This document shows, piece by piece, positions 9,240 through 18,747 of a DNA stretch of 64,000 nucleotides. The position numbers and the translations under genes are program-made. The stretch comes from Arthrobacter sp. StoSoilB20 (GTDB lineage Bacteria > Actinomycetota > Actinomycetes > Actinomycetales > Micrococcaceae). Below the pieces are notes generated by a model. The model did not search any database and was not told where the DNA came from. It saw only the letters and a program-made list of their open reading frames with translations. The stretch spans positions 806,001 through 870,000 of the forward strand of contig NZ_AP024651.1 in NCBI RefSeq assembly GCF_019977295.1. The letters are read 5' to 3'. How positions within the stretch are numbered: the stretch's first letter is position 1; every line of letters starts with the position of its first letter.

Positions 9240-10423
9240 CCCGGGCTTGCCGGCGTGAGGGTAGCTGCTGCTTCGAACGTCATCCACGCCTGAAGCTGGG
9301 TGGAAAGTTCGACGGCGGCACCCGGCGGATACGTTTCGGCCGCCGGTCGCAGGGGGTCGGGAGAGAAAAGAACCGCCGGTTCTCCGTCGCGGTCTTTGGT
9401 GCCGCGCAATTCAGGAGCTTCGCGGCGGCCCGACCAGAAACCGGCGGCCGTTGCGTGCACCAGCCCCCGGGCAGTGTCCCGGGCCGTTGCGGGCAATCGC
9501 TGATCCCGCGCTGCAACTGCCAGATAGCGGACCAGGATGCCGGTGAACAGTCCACCGTCGCCGGTCCCGTCTCCACGGATGACGCGCGTGCCGGGAACTG
9601 TCAGCTCGCGGGACACTGCCTGCACCAGCTGGGCGGCGCGCTCCAGGTTCTCCCGGCCACCGAGTTCCAGCAAGGCACCAAGAACCGGGCCCTGGTTGTA
9701 GGTGTACACGGCGTCCTCGAGGACGGTTTCACCCCGGCGGATCCGGAGGCCATCCATGTAGACCCCACGTTGGGGGTTCAAGAGCCTGCTGTTGAGCCAG
9801 TTCACCAGCGACTGGGCCCGTTCGCTGCGGCCGGTCCGCGCAAAGTAGAGCGCCACGGGAGCTGTAGCCGGGGTGTTCTTGAAGTCCCGTGCGGTGCTCC
9901 AGAATGTTCCTCCGCCGAGGTCGTCCGTAGAGGCGGAATCGAACTGCAACGTCAGCCTCTTGCGGACGTACGCATTGCGTCGACGGCCCGGGTTCCTGGT
10001 TTCCTCGGCCAGCTTCTCCAACCGCAACGTCGAGAGCGCCAGCCAGGCCATGTCGTCGTAAAAGTGGTTCTCGAACCTCAACAGGTTCCGCAGCCGGATG
10101 GTGGTGACCAGTCGCGAAGCCAGCCGGCCCGCGCTGGGGCGGGAGGCGCCGTCGAACTTTGTTGCCGCAGCCAGCTCGCGGCGGCCGGCGTCCACCAGAC
10201 AATCAACATAGTGTGCCTGCCACCAGTAATGCCAAGGACCGGCGATTTGGCGGAGGGGTTTCGTGGGGAGGGTGACCGCCCCGATGTGCGTTCCGGGGAG
10301 GAAACATAGGCGCCGGCCGAAGGTCCGCGTGACTGAACGGGCGGCTTGGTTGGCGCGCGATGCCCACTCGCCCGGGTCTGTGGAGGGCAACGGCTGGTCG
10401 GCAGGATAAGCGTCGGCTGGCAT
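9236..10423 (-). CDS. GH76-like glycoside hydrolase (alpha-1,6-mannanase family)
   Basis: The 395-residue protein has the (alpha/alpha)6-barrel look of GH76: HYWWQAHYVDCLVDAG, then RFENHFYDDMAWLALSTLRL carrying the adjacent Asp pair used for catalysis, GGTFWSTARDFKNTPATAP, and EDAVYTYNQGPVLGALLELG. No signal peptide is seen (MPADAYPADQPLPSTDPGEW), so it is probably cytoplasmic or exported by another route. Family members hydrolyse alpha-1,6-mannan; the substrate here is unverified. It is convergent with the YdeI-like gene and divergent from the SDR gene. Confidence 0.78.
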   Translation of the reverse strand: MPADAYPADQPLPSTDPGEWASRANQAARSVTRTFGRRLCFLPGTHIGAVTLPTKPLRQIAGPWHYWWQAHYVDCLVDAGRRELAAATKFDGASRPSAGRLASRLVTTIRLRNLLRFENHFYDDMAWLALSTLRLEKLAEETRNPGRRRNAYVRKRLTLQFDSASTDDLGGGTFWSTARDFKNTPATAPVALYFARTGRSERAQSLVNWLNSRLLNPQRGVYMDGLRIRRGETVLEDAVYTYNQGPVLGALLELGGRENLERAAQLVQAVSRELTVPGTRVIRGDGTGDGGLFTGILVRYLAVAARDQRLPATARDTARGLVHATAAGFWSGRREAPELRGTKDRDGEPAVLFSPDPLRPAAETYPPGAAVELSTQLQAWMTFEAAATLTPASPG

Positions 10424-10518
10424 GGCCCCAGCCTATCGAGGGTGCGCTGGCTCCCAATTCCAGTTAACATGCATTAACGGATTTTGGCTCTGCATCAAGT
10501 CTGCATCAAGGAGGATGG

Positions 10519-11310
10519 ATGGACATCAAGGGTACGGTCGCGCTGGTTACGGGTGGGGCCTCAGGGTTGGGAGCCGCCACCGCAAAGCGGTTGTTCGACG
10601 CCGGTGCGTCGGTAGTGCTGGTCGATCTGCCGCAATCGGCGGGTGAGACCTACGCGGCAGAACTGAATGCCTCCGGCGCCGATGCCCGGGCCGTTTTTGT
10701 CCCCGCCGACGTCACCAATGAACAACAAGTCCAGGCCGCCGTCGACGCTGCCGCAGCCCTTGGGCCGCTGAGGATCGTGGTCAACTGCGCCGGAATCGCC
10801 ACCCCCGGCAAGGTCTTGGGACGCGACGGCGTACTGCCCCTGGAAACGTTCAACAAAGTCATCCAGATCAACCTGGTGGGGACTTTCAACGTGATCCGGC
10901 TCGCCGCCGCAGCCATGGTCGAAACCGAGCCGGTATCCACTGAACTGGGCGGGCCCGAGCGGGGCGTCATCATCAATACCGCCTCGGTTGCCGCCTTCGA
11001 AGGCCAGATCGGACAGCCTGCCTATGCTGCGTCGAAAGGTGCGGTGGCTGCGATGACCCTGCCGCTGGCACGCGAATTCGCGCGTTCGCTCATCAGGGTG
11101 GCCACCATCGCGCCAGGGATTTTTGAAACACCCATGATGGCCGGACTTCCGCAGGCTGCGCAGGACTCCCTGGGACAGCAGGTGCCGCACCCGGCGCGAC
11201 TGGGCCGTGCAGCGGAATACGCCCAATTGGCCGCCCACATCGTGGAGAACGCCATGCTCAACGGTGAAACAATCCGGCTGGACGGCGCCATCCGCATGGG
11301 TCTCAAATGA
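10519..11310 (+). CDS. SDR oxidoreductase, 3-hydroxyacyl-CoA dehydrogenase type
   Basis: The protein has 263 residues. It shows the classical SDR motifs TGGASGLG (cofactor), [10 protein letters not shown], catalytic Ser in [14 protein letters not shown], and YAASKGAV with catalytic Tyr and Lys. VDLPQ after strand 2 indicates NAD preference. The pattern, including [13 protein letters not shown] and [13 protein letters not shown], is that of type II 3-hydroxyacyl-CoA dehydrogenases. GGAGG lies 4 bases before the ATG. Its stop overlaps the start of the acyl-CoA dehydrogenase gene (ATGA), so the two form an acyl-CoA oxidation pair, possibly for branched-chain substrates. Confidence 0.88.
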   Translation: MDIKGTVALVTGGASGLGAATAKRLFDAGASVVLVDLPQSAGETYAAELNASGADARAVFVPADVTNEQQVQAAVDAAAALGPLRIVVNCAGIATPGKVLGRDGVLPLETFNKVIQINLVGTFNVIRLAAAAMVETEPVSTELGGPERGVIINTASVAAFEGQIGQPAYAASKGAVAAMTLPLAREFARSLIRVATIAPGIFETPMMAGLPQAAQDSLGQQVPHPARLGRAAEYAQLAAHIVENAMLNGETIRLDGAIRMGLK

Positions 11311-12626
11311 TGGGCGACTACAGCGGCGACACGTCTGCCGGGAGCGCTGCCGGTGCCTCTGCCGGGGGCGCCGGTGGCACTGCCGGGGGCGCCGGTGGCG
11401 TGTCTCCTTCCTCGGTGGCAGACCTGCCCACCGCCGACTTCTTCGACTTCGAGTCCTTGCTCAGCGTCCAGGAACAGCGGAAACTCAACGAACTTCGGGC
11501 TTTCCTGGCTTCTGAGATCGCACCCTATGCCGGGCAATGGTGGGAGAAGGCCGAGTTCCCGGAACACATCCTGCCCAAGATCGCAGCGCTTAGGCTCAGC
11601 GCGCCGGCACAGCGAGGCTACACCCATCTGTTCGCCGGCCTGGTCATCGCCGAAATGACCCGGGTAGATACCTCGATTGCCACGTTCTTCATGGTCCATC
11701 ACGATCTTTTCGTGGAGTCGCTCTACGACTTTGGCAGCGACTCACAACAGGACCGCTACCTCGACGACGCCTCCAACCTGCGCACCACCGGCGCCTTCGC
11801 GCTCACCGAACCCAACCACGGGTCCGACGTCGCAGGTGGCATGGAGACCACGGCCCGGAGGATCCGCCAGGCAACTTCCGACGGCGGCGACTACTGGGTG
11901 CTCAACGGTGCCAAGCGCTGGATAGGCAACGGGACGTTTTGCGACTACATGCTGGTGTGGGCCAAAGACGAAGCCGACGGAGCCGTACGCGCATTCATTG
12001 TGGACGCGACCTTGCCGGGAATCACCCGGAGCCGCATCGAGAACAAAATCGCATTGCGGACCGTGCAGAACGCTGACATTCGCTTTGTTGACGTACAGGT
12101 CGCCGAGGCTGACCGCTTTGCCGGGATCAGCAGCTTCTCCGACACCAACCACCTGCTGCGCGGCTCCCGGATCATGGTTGCCTGGCAAGCGGTAGGCCAA
12201 CAACTGGCCGCGTTCGACGTCGCCCGGCAGTACGCCGTCGAACGCATGCAGTTCGGAAAGCCGCTCGCCAAGTTCCAACTCATCCAACAACACTTGGTGG
12301 ACATGCTGGGAAACGCGGTAGCCAGCATGGGAATGATGGTCAGGATCGCCCAGCTTCAGGAAGACATCTCCACGGACGCGCAAGGCGTTCGCCACGGCGG
12401 GGCAGACATGGCCCAAGTGGCTCTCGCCAAGGCCTACTGCAGCGCCCGGATGCGGGAGAGCGTGGCTTTGGGCCGGTCCATTCTGGGTGGGAACGGAATC
12501 GTCACCGACTACCGGATCGCCAAAATCTTTGCCGACGCCGAAGCCATCTACACCTACGAGGGCTCCTACGAGATCAACTCGCTGATTGTGGGCAGGGCAG
12601 TAACCGGGGTTTCAGCGATCACCTAG
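11307..12626 (+). CDS. Acyl-CoA dehydrogenase
   Basis: The protein has 439 residues. An N-terminal Gly/Ala/Ser-rich tail of about 40 residues precedes the fold. FAD and substrate motifs follow: [53 protein letters not shown] and [18 protein letters not shown]. The catalytic base region reads [17 protein letters not shown], matching the Glu of glutaryl-CoA-dehydrogenase-like enzymes. It starts within the stop of the upstream SDR, so it is co-translated. It oxidises an acyl-CoA to the enoyl-CoA; the chain type is not determined. The low-complexity N-tail is unusual. Confidence 0.88.
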   Translation: MMGDYSGDTSAGSAAGASAGGAGGTAGGAGGVSPSSVADLPTADFFDFESLLSVQEQRKLNELRAFLASEIAPYAGQWWEKAEFPEHILPKIAALRLSAPAQRGYTHLFAGLVIAEMTRVDTSIATFFMVHHDLFVESLYDFGSDSQQDRYLDDASNLRTTGAFALTEPNHGSDVAGGMETTARRIRQATSDGGDYWVLNGAKRWIGNGTFCDYMLVWAKDEADGAVRAFIVDATLPGITRSRIENKIALRTVQNADIRFVDVQVAEADRFAGISSFSDTNHLLRGSRIMVAWQAVGQQLAAFDVARQYAVERMQFGKPLAKFQLIQQHLVDMLGNAVASMGMMVRIAQLQEDISTDAQGVRHGGADMAQVALAKAYCSARMRESVALGRSILGGNGIVTDYRIAKIFADAEAIYTYEGSYEINSLIVGRAVTGVSAIT

Positions 12627-12652
12627 GGTCCGGGCGGCCATGGTCGGGTTCT

Positions 12653-13480
12653 TCACTCTTGGGGAAGTTTCTCGCCGGCTTCCACCCGTACATCAATTGA
12701 ATTGCCCCGCACCGGCATGGGGCACGTCCCGTACGGAGTGAAGGCGCTGGGGTAGTTGATGCTGCGGTTGAAATCGATCACCACCGAGCCATCGGGGCGG
12801 GGCTTCGGAATGAAGACCTTTCGCCACTCGTCCGTCGTTTGGCCATTGGTCTCATCGTGGAAGGTCACGTTGAGGGCACCCAGTTTCTCTTCCTCCGCAT
12901 GGAGCCGGACTTCATGGGGGACACCCGGGACCCGGAAAACCACTTCACCCACGGAGCGGTGGACCCCGTCCACCAAAGGGTTGGCAGTGCCGATGGGAAC
13001 ATCCCGGGGCTCGTCATACGCTTCGAAACGTCCCTGAATGACCCAATCCGGGTTGTAGTCGTAGCTGGGAACACCCTGAAACTCCGTCAGCACGGGAGAG
13101 CTGTTGTCACGGGTTCGGATGGCGTACTTGTCCGCACGCATGGCGAGTTCAACCACCACTTGCTTGCCGTCGGCGCCACCATACTGAACCCACATCAATG
13201 ACTCTTCGTCCTCAAGAGCTGCGCTGATGGTCCCTTCGACAGGCTCTCCTGTGGCCACGAACGTTAAGCCGTCCGCTGCGCTCGCCGACAGAAAGGCGGT
13301 AGTTCCGTCGGTAGACCAAAGACCGGGCGCGAGTTCTACTTCGCTCGGGTCCGGTTCCAGCCACTGGAACGAAGTCAGGGTCAGCCAGCCGTGCCCGGAA
13401 GCCAGCGCCGAGTGCCGGCCTGCACGGAACCGCTCCCAACGGGCAAGCTGGGCATCGGTTGCTGTGGTGGGCGAGCTCAT
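12653..13480 (-). CDS. DUF1684 family protein
   Basis: The 275-residue protein begins ARWERFRAGRHSALASGHGWLTLTSFQWL, the usual opening of DUF1684. It ends with the conserved RKVFIPKPRPDGSVVIDFNR followed by a NYPSAFTPYGTCPMP motif near the C-terminus. No enzymatic role is established for this family. GGAG precedes the ATG at 13480. It is convergent with the acyl-CoA dehydrogenase gene. Confidence 0.85.
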   Translation of the reverse strand: MSSPTTATDAQLARWERFRAGRHSALASGHGWLTLTSFQWLEPDPSEVELAPGLWSTDGTTAFLSASAADGLTFVATGEPVEGTISAALEDEESLMWVQYGGADGKQVVVELAMRADKYAIRTRDNSSPVLTEFQGVPSYDYNPDWVIQGRFEAYDEPRDVPIGTANPLVDGVHRSVGEVVFRVPGVPHEVRLHAEEEKLGALNVTFHDETNGQTTDEWRKVFIPKPRPDGSVVIDFNRSINYPSAFTPYGTCPMPVRGNSIDVRVEAGEKLPQE

Positions 13481-13598
13481 GGGTCTCCTCGGGCTGGTCT
13501 TGATGTCACATCGCGTGCTGCACTTCCCTCAACTATGGGCCGGGCGTGGACATTCCCTGAATTTGAGCCGGGGCCATGGCGTGGCGGGTGGACGCTGA

Positions 13599-13673
13599 AG
13601 TGGAACGGCGGTGGAGTGGAACGGCGGTGGAGTGGAACGGCGGTGGAGTGGAACGGCGGTGGAGTGGAACGGC
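13599..13673. repeat. 16-bp tandem repeat, 4.7 copies
   Basis: AGTGGAACGGCGGTGG repeats perfectly at 13599, 13615, 13631 and 13647, with a partial copy to 13673. It runs directly into the first of two strong hairpins. It is non-coding and lies in the space between the DUF1684 gene start and the surface-protein gene end. Confidence 0.92.
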
Positions 13674-13762
13674 CCGCGCTGGCCCCCAACTCATGCCAGC
13701 GCGGGCCGAGACTAAGAAATCGACTGATGGGCGGACAACTTGTGCCCAGCCCATCAGTCGAT
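13671..13762. terminator. Two adjacent perfect hairpins (probable terminators)
   Basis: Hairpin 1 pairs GGCCCGCGCTGGC (13671-13683) with GCCAGCGCGGGCC (13695-13707), an 11-base loop. Hairpin 2 pairs ATCGACTGATGGGC (13719-13732) with GCCCATCAGTCGAT (13749-13762), a 16-base loop, and is bracketed by ACTAAG and CTTAGT. Neither has a long T-tract. They lie downstream of the LAxTG protein gene and probably stop its transcript. Confidence 0.6.
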
Positions 13763-13799
13763 ACAGCCCTTAGTGGGCCTTGTTAGTGCACCTTCGGCG

Positions 13800-15128
13800 T
13801 TAGTGCGACCTACGGCCGGACCAACGTGATCCCGCGAAGGCGAGCAAAGATCCAAGGGCCAAGAGGGCGGCCGCGATAAAGACGAATGCCGTTCCCTCCG
13901 CTCCCGTGTTTGCCAGCGGCTCCCCAGGCTCAGCCGTGGCAGGTGCCGATGGGGCTTCCGTCGGCACCACAGCGATGGGTTCGGTGGTGCTCGAGCTAGG
14001 TACGGGCGTTGCAGTACCCGTGGGGGTTGCCGTGGTGGTGCTTGGGCTCGGGGTTGGTGTGGCCGTGGTGGTGCTTGGGCTCGGGGTTGGTGTGGGCGTC
14101 GCGGTTGCCGTGGGGGCGGTGGTGCTGGGGCTCGGGGTTGGTGTGGCCGTGGGTGTGGGCGTCGGGCTGCCGTCGCCTGTACCGCTTCCGCTGCTCCGCC
14201 GGGTTTGGGCGCCCACCGGTGTTTCCTGGCCCGAGATCGTGACAATTCCGCTGTTCTCGTAGACATCCAATGCCGGATCTGTCACGCGGGTCACTACATA
14301 CAGCTCCACGTGAAGACCTTCGGGAAGGCCGGTCCAGCTCGCAGTAAGCTTTTGCGGAGTGCACTCGAGGGTCGCCGGGTATTGTTCGTTGGCGTAAGGC
14401 TCGGTGATGTTCCCGTCGTCGTTCAACACGCGCCCAACGCGCGGTGTTACCTGGCTGCAGTCGATCTCCATACCGGCGGACGGGGTATCGATGACCACCA
14501 CGTCATTGGTCTTCGCGGACATGGGCGGCATGTAGAAGACCGACTCAAGAACCGTCTGGGCGGGATCAACCCACCACATCGCCTTGCCTGCCTCTGTCGG
14601 GACGGAGGGGCCGCAATCCGACGTGCAGGGCTGGACAACCACTGGAACGCGCAGCACTGAGGAACCTACGGTAAAGCTCAGTTCTTCAACCCCGCCGTCG
14701 CCTGGATCAACCGAATACTGGGTACTGAAGGAACACGTTCCCCCAACATTGAGTGGCTGTTCTGCCACGAAGTCGGTCAGGGTGAACACCACCAGGCCGG
14801 AGTCGTTTGCGGTGGCGGTGGCCACCGTTTCGCCGTCGGGATTCTGCAGATCAAATGACGTGACCCCAAACCAGCGCAGTTGCGTCGGCAGCTGGAGGCT
14901 GAAGGTATCACCTGGCTGGGAATTGTCCGGCACGGACCATTCACATGTCAGATCCACTTGGTCCCATTGACTGGAAACCACTGATTCCGTCGTCAAGGTG
15001 ATTTCCGCATCCGTCAGCTCTGCAGCATTGGCGGGCAAAGCGGACATGCCCAGCCCCAGGACGGCCATGACAACCGCCAGAACGGCGGCTATCAATGACG
15101 CGGTTTTTAGATGGATCTGATTTTTCAT
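13800..15128 (-). CDS. Sortase-anchored surface protein (LAxTG motif)
   Basis: The protein has 442 residues. A signal peptide (KTASLIAAVLAVVMAVLGLGMSALPANAA, cleavage after ANA about residue 35) is followed by beta-rich Ig-like adhesin-type domains (about 36-300) with several Cys. A Thr/Pro/Ser stalk of TPTPSPSTTT repeats runs over about 310-375. It ends LANTGAEGTAFVFIAAALLALGSLLAFAG plus RRSH, a cell-wall sorting signal. LAxTG sorting sites are used by class E sortases in high-GC Gram-positives. The ligand or partner is unknown. The stalk is coded by tandem repeats (about 14020-14160). Confidence 0.88.
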   Translation of the reverse strand: MKNQIHLKTASLIAAVLAVVMAVLGLGMSALPANAAELTDAEITLTTESVVSSQWDQVDLTCEWSVPDNSQPGDTFSLQLPTQLRWFGVTSFDLQNPDGETVATATANDSGLVVFTLTDFVAEQPLNVGGTCSFSTQYSVDPGDGGVEELSFTVGSSVLRVPVVVQPCTSDCGPSVPTEAGKAMWWVDPAQTVLESVFYMPPMSAKTNDVVVIDTPSAGMEIDCSQVTPRVGRVLNDDGNITEPYANEQYPATLECTPQKLTASWTGLPEGLHVELYVVTRVTDPALDVYENSGIVTISGQETPVGAQTRRSSGSGTGDGSPTPTPTATPTPSPSTTAPTATATPTPTPSPSTTTATPTPSPSTTTATPTGTATPVPSSSTTEPIAVVPTEAPSAPATAEPGEPLANTGAEGTAFVFIAAALLALGSLLAFAGSRWSGRRSH

Positions 15129-15231
15129 GTGCTGGATGGTCCTTAAAATCCGTGGTGAGATGCTCCGTCAATAGATGAGTGGGGGGCCTCGCCGGTTCGT
15201 GACGGCGTCACGTAAAACCGGCTTCTTTTGT

Positions 15232-15999
15232 TCAGCAAGCCGAGTCCTGTGCCGATGTTGCCGTGGCGGAAGCCGCCGCTGCAGCTGCCGAAGACAGTGG
15301 GTAGAACCGAAGCCTTGCAGGGCCCATGGCGCCATCCCCTAAAGCTTCCAGGGCGGCCTTGCACTCCACCAACCTGCAAAGGTTGCTTTCGCTGAAGGGA
15401 AAGAGCACATGCACGGCCGAGTTTTGGTACATGGCCATCGCTCCAGTGCCGTGCAGTTGGCCTTTGACGGCTTCTCCCAAGCGGGCCAGCAGAGTCCAGC
15501 AGTGGGTCCGGCTGTCACGTGGCCCGGCAAGGGAGATGATGGCCAAGGCATGGGCGCCCCTGCAGTCCGGTCCTGTCCCCATGGACGACACTTCGTGGAT
15601 GCGTCGCTGAAAATGCGCCTGGGTGGCCAGCCCTGTGTACACATCCGTGCACGAGATCGACGGCGCCATTTCTGCAACTTCTGCCCAGCCTTCCGCCAGT
15701 GATTGCAGGGCATCGATGTCCAATGCTCTTTCCGCAGCGGAGAACAATGCCCGGAAATCGGTCATCGTTTCGCTGATGCTCACGCCATTCCTTGCGCGGG
15801 CTGCGCCGAGCGACTTGGCAGCAGGGGCCGGAACAGTTGCGCTGGATGCGAGCGAAGTGACGACGCTCCGGACCTCGGGCAGGAACCAGTCGGCGCGGAA
15901 CCGCCAACCTGTTTGGTAACTGGTGGTCTGCCATCTACGCAGCAAAAGGTGCCGCGAGAACGTACACTCTGCGAATGATTTTGTCCGGAACGATGTCAT
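15232..15999 (-). CDS. Degenerate GGDEF-like regulatory protein
   Basis: The protein has 255 residues from MTSFRTKSFAECTF. The segment FRADWFLPEVRSVVTSLA followed by LGAARARNGVSISETMTDFRAL and LAEGWAEV precedes CTDVYTGLATQAHFQRRI, which mirrors the D(P)LTGLxNRxxF entry of GGDEF domains. The active GGDEF signature itself is missing, so diguanylate cyclase activity is unlikely. From memory this layout recurs in uncharacterised actinobacterial proteins. A GTG at 15783 has a better ribosome site (AAGGA) but would delete the conserved-looking N-part; a GTG at 16047 is also possible. It is divergent from the sigma-factor gene. Confidence 0.55.
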   Translation of the reverse strand: MTSFRTKSFAECTFSRHLLLRRWQTTSYQTGWRFRADWFLPEVRSVVTSLASSATVPAPAAKSLGAARARNGVSISETMTDFRALFSAAERALDIDALQSLAEGWAEVAEMAPSISCTDVYTGLATQAHFQRRIHEVSSMGTGPDCRGAHALAIISLAGPRDSRTHCWTLLARLGEAVKGQLHGTGAMAMYQNSAVHVLFPFSESNLCRLVECKAALEALGDGAMGPARLRFYPLSSAAAAAASATATSAQDSAC

Positions 16000-16148
16000 A
16001 TCCGAAGAGTGTGCAGAAAAGCCGTTTCGTGACGAAGCGGAGAGCACAATTCGTTGCTAAAGACAGTGTATAAATCGCGTCACGTCTTGCCGTCTACCCC
16101 CACTCAATACATATGGGCAGGATTATTAACGGGTTGGGGGCGCCTTAG

Positions 16149-17726
16149 ATGGCACGAAGGTCACAAACGGGCAGCCAGATGGATGTCGACGTCGACAGCG
16201 ACGGACACCTCATCGGGTTGGTCCGTGCTGGCGAGTTGTCCGCATTCGACGGGCTTTATGAGCGCCATATTTCCATTGCCTCCACGGTAGCCAAGCGCAA
16301 CGTTGACAATCCCAGTGATGCCGAGGACGTTGTTGCGGAGGCATTCCAAGCCGTGCTTCAAAGCCTGGTGGCCGGCAAGGGGCCGGATACCTTTTTCCGG
16401 GCCTACTTGCTCTCCACCGTGACCAGGCTGTCGCACCAAAGGAATCGAAAGGCCGGCAGGGTCCTCCCAAGCAGCGACGAATCCGTCCTGGACCAAATGT
16501 TGCCAAACTCCGATTCCGCAGTCAGCGCCTTTGAATCACACACAGTGGCAAAAGCCTTCCGGGCCCTGCCGGAACGGTGGCAGGCCGTGCTGTGGTACCT
16601 GGACGTTGAGCGCATGAAGCCAGCGGCGGTCGCACCGATTCTTGGGCTCTCCGCCAACGCAGTTTCCGCACTGGCACTTCGCGCGCGTGAGGGGTTGAGG
16701 CGGCACTACCTCCAGTTCCACATTGCCGACCAGCCTGATGACGGCTGCGCCGCATTCGTCACCAAGCTGGGAAACTTCCTCCGGGGCGGGCTCTCCACAG
16801 CGACGGAGCGCAAAGTCCGCGAACACTTGAATGGTTGCTCCAAGTGCACAGCAGCCCTTGCGGAGCTCAAGGACGTTGAGAACAGCATGAGGGTGGTCCT
16901 TCTTCCCCTGGTGACGGGCATACCGGCTGCTGCCTGGGCCGTCCATGGGGGCGGACTCGGCGTCCTCGGGGGAATGGCGCCAACAAAAGCGGTGTTTGCC
17001 GTTCCTGCCTTGGCCAAACCCGCCGTCATGGCCATCATTGCTGCGGCGGGCGTGGGGCTGGCGCTGGGAGCCGTGGGCATAGTGGATCAACTGATCCCTG
17101 ATGCCTATATGGAAGAGCGTGCCGTCGAAACAGGCGCCCCGGCACTGGAGAAGGACCCGGTGCCGGCTACCCCATCGCCGTCCACAACCAGCACATCGGA
17201 GCCAGCCCCTTCGGCCTTGGTTCCGCCTCCGCCGCTCGAAACCATGGCACCAGTGCCGCAACCGGAGCCGCCAACGGAGCCAGTCGCGCCGCTTGTTCCG
17301 GATCCGCTGCCGACGCCCACGTCCACTCCAACCACGCCGGCGCCCACACCCTCGGAGGTGCCGTCGGCGCCTGGACCGGCGAAGGTTTCCGGTACTGCCA
17401 GGCGCACTGATGAAGGCTACTTCCGCGGTGTGGCCATGGAAATAGACTTCAAGGCCTCAGGCTCCGGGCCGCTTGGGGCGGGCACGGCGGTCTTTTCCGT
17501 CGGCAGGGACTCGCGGATCGTGGAGGATTCCATCAAAGCACCGGGCGGATGGTCCTGTTCCATGGCGGGCGGCACTGAAGTCACATGCACAACGGATTCA
17601 GTCCAGCGCAGCGATCTGCACTTCCATGTCACTGTGCAATCCAGGCGCCATCAGACCGACGGTGTACTGACGTACTCCCTGAGCGGGAGCGGGCTGGCCA
17701 AGGGGGAGTTTGACTACCGCTACTAA
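16149..17726 (+). CDS. ECF sigma factor fused to anti-sigma zinc finger, membrane helix and outer domain
   Basis: This 525-residue protein is built in order as follows. Region 2 (about 25-105) contains LYERHISIASTVAKRNV and DAEDVVAEAFQAVL. Region 4 (about 140-195) contains RALPERWQAVLWYLDVERM then LGLSANAVSALALRAREGLR. A zinc-finger anti-sigma segment (about 205-255) contains REHLNGCSKCTAAL. Two hydrophobic stretches follow (about 258-320), then a Pro/Thr-rich linker and a C-terminal beta-rich domain (about 415-525). A sigma factor tethered to the membrane through its own anti-sigma domain is known for some actinobacterial ECF groups with C-terminal extensions. The outer domain may sense an envelope signal. 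ATG 16182 is an alternative start. Confidence 0.82.
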   Translation: MARRSQTGSQMDVDVDSDGHLIGLVRAGELSAFDGLYERHISIASTVAKRNVDNPSDAEDVVAEAFQAVLQSLVAGKGPDTFFRAYLLSTVTRLSHQRNRKAGRVLPSSDESVLDQMLPNSDSAVSAFESHTVAKAFRALPERWQAVLWYLDVERMKPAAVAPILGLSANAVSALALRAREGLRRHYLQFHIADQPDDGCAAFVTKLGNFLRGGLSTATERKVREHLNGCSKCTAALAELKDVENSMRVVLLPLVTGIPAAAWAVHGGGLGVLGGMAPTKAVFAVPALAKPAVMAIIAAAGVGLALGAVGIVDQLIPDAYMEERAVETGAPALEKDPVPATPSPSTTSTSEPAPSALVPPPPLETMAPVPQPEPPTEPVAPLVPDPLPTPTSTPTTPAPTPSEVPSAPGPAKVSGTARRTDEGYFRGVAMEIDFKASGSGPLGAGTAVFSVGRDSRIVEDSIKAPGGWSCSMAGGTEVTCTTDSVQRSDLHFHVTVQSRRHQTDGVLTYSLSGSGLAKGEFDYRY

Positions 17727-17832
17727 TCGGGTTGGGCGTGCGGCGTCACGAATTTTCTTCCCTACCCACTACTTCTACGGCGGTCTTCGGAGATTGAAAC
17801 CGTGCTGATTCGATATGCGTTATGGGGGCACT

Positions 17833-18747
17833 ATGGAGGCAACGTTGTTCGCCGTTGCTGGATTGTTGGGGATTCTGGTGGCTGGCTGGGCTTTGATTCC
17901 GCCCGGCCGGAGCTGGTTTGTGCGGAAGTTCAGTTCACCGCATCGGCTTCGTTGGACGCTGGCCGGGCTGGGCATTCTGCTGCTGGCGGCGCTGGCGGGG
18001 TGTGCCGTCGGACGGCCGCATCCTTCCTGGCTGAACACGGTAGTTGTGGTTGCAGGCACAGCTTTGATCTTTGCGTGCCTGGTTGCACCGGCGTTCCGGA
18101 TTCCTTCCAGAATGGCATTCCAACCCCGAAGGGTCCTCGCCATCGGCGCGCATCCTGATGATCTGGAATTGGCCTGTGGAGCCACGATCGCCAAGCTATC
18201 CGATGCCGGCCATGACGTCAGAACCATGGTGATGAGCACTGGGAGCAAGGGCGGAGACAGCAGTATCCGGGTGATTGAGGCTGCTGCAGGCTCGGACTTC
18301 ATGGGGGCAACGGCAGTTCACGTCCATCAATTCCAGGACACCAACTTGTCAGAGCACGGGCAGGAGATGGTGAAAGCGATCGAGAAAGCAATCGAGGACT
18401 TCCATCCCGACGTCGTCATCACGCATTCCCGCCATGATTACCACCAGGATCATCAGGCGGTCCACAGCGCCACCATGCGCGCGGCACGGCGGCACTCCTC
18501 GATCCTGTGTTTTGAGAGCCCCTCATCTACCAGGCAGTTTGATCCCAGCGTTTTTGTAGACATCGCCGGATATGTGGATGTGAAAATCCATGCTGTCGGC
18601 ATGCACCGGAATCAAAAGGGCAAGCCGTACATGAGCGCCGAAAGGGTCCGCAGTCTGGCGGCCTTCCGGGGTTCACAGGTGAAGACGGCGTATGCAGAAG
18701 GTTTCGAACCTGTTCGATTGCTCGGCTCAGCCGTAGGGGAGTTCTAA
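17833..18747 (+). CDS. Membrane-anchored PIG-L family deacetylase
   Basis: The protein has 304 residues. Three hydrophobic segments (about 3-20, 43-63 and 72-92) precede a LmbE/PIG-L domain. The catalytic motif is AIGAHPDDLELACGATIAKL (metal-binding His and Asp pair), with ITHSRHDYHQDHQAVH as the second metal motif. These zinc enzymes remove acetyl groups from N-acetylglucosamine-type sugars. GGGGG lies just before the ATG at 17833, so I prefer it to the ATG at 17815. It is first in a run of overlapping genes (stop and next start share one base), suggesting de-N-acetylation of a saccharide made by the operon. Confidence 0.85.
   Translation: MEATLFAVAGLLGILVAGWALIPPGRSWFVRKFSSPHRLRWTLAGLGILLLAALAGCAVGRPHPSWLNTVVVVAGTALIFACLVAPAFRIPSRMAFQPRRVLAIGAHPDDLELACGATIAKLSDAGHDVRTMVMSTGSKGGDSSIRVIEAAAGSDFMGATAVHVHQFQDTNLSEHGQEMVKAIEKAIEDFHPDVVITHSRHDYHQDHQAVHSATMRAARRHSSILCFESPSSTRQFDPSVFVDIAGYVDVKIHAVGMHRNQKGKPYMSAERVRSLAAFRGSQVKTAYAEGFEPVRLLGSAVGEF

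Noticed and set aside
8807..10309. 500-residue plus-strand frame opposite the GH76-like gene
   Set aside because: It is rich in Arg and Gly without domain features and overlaps two genes with clear families on the correct strands.
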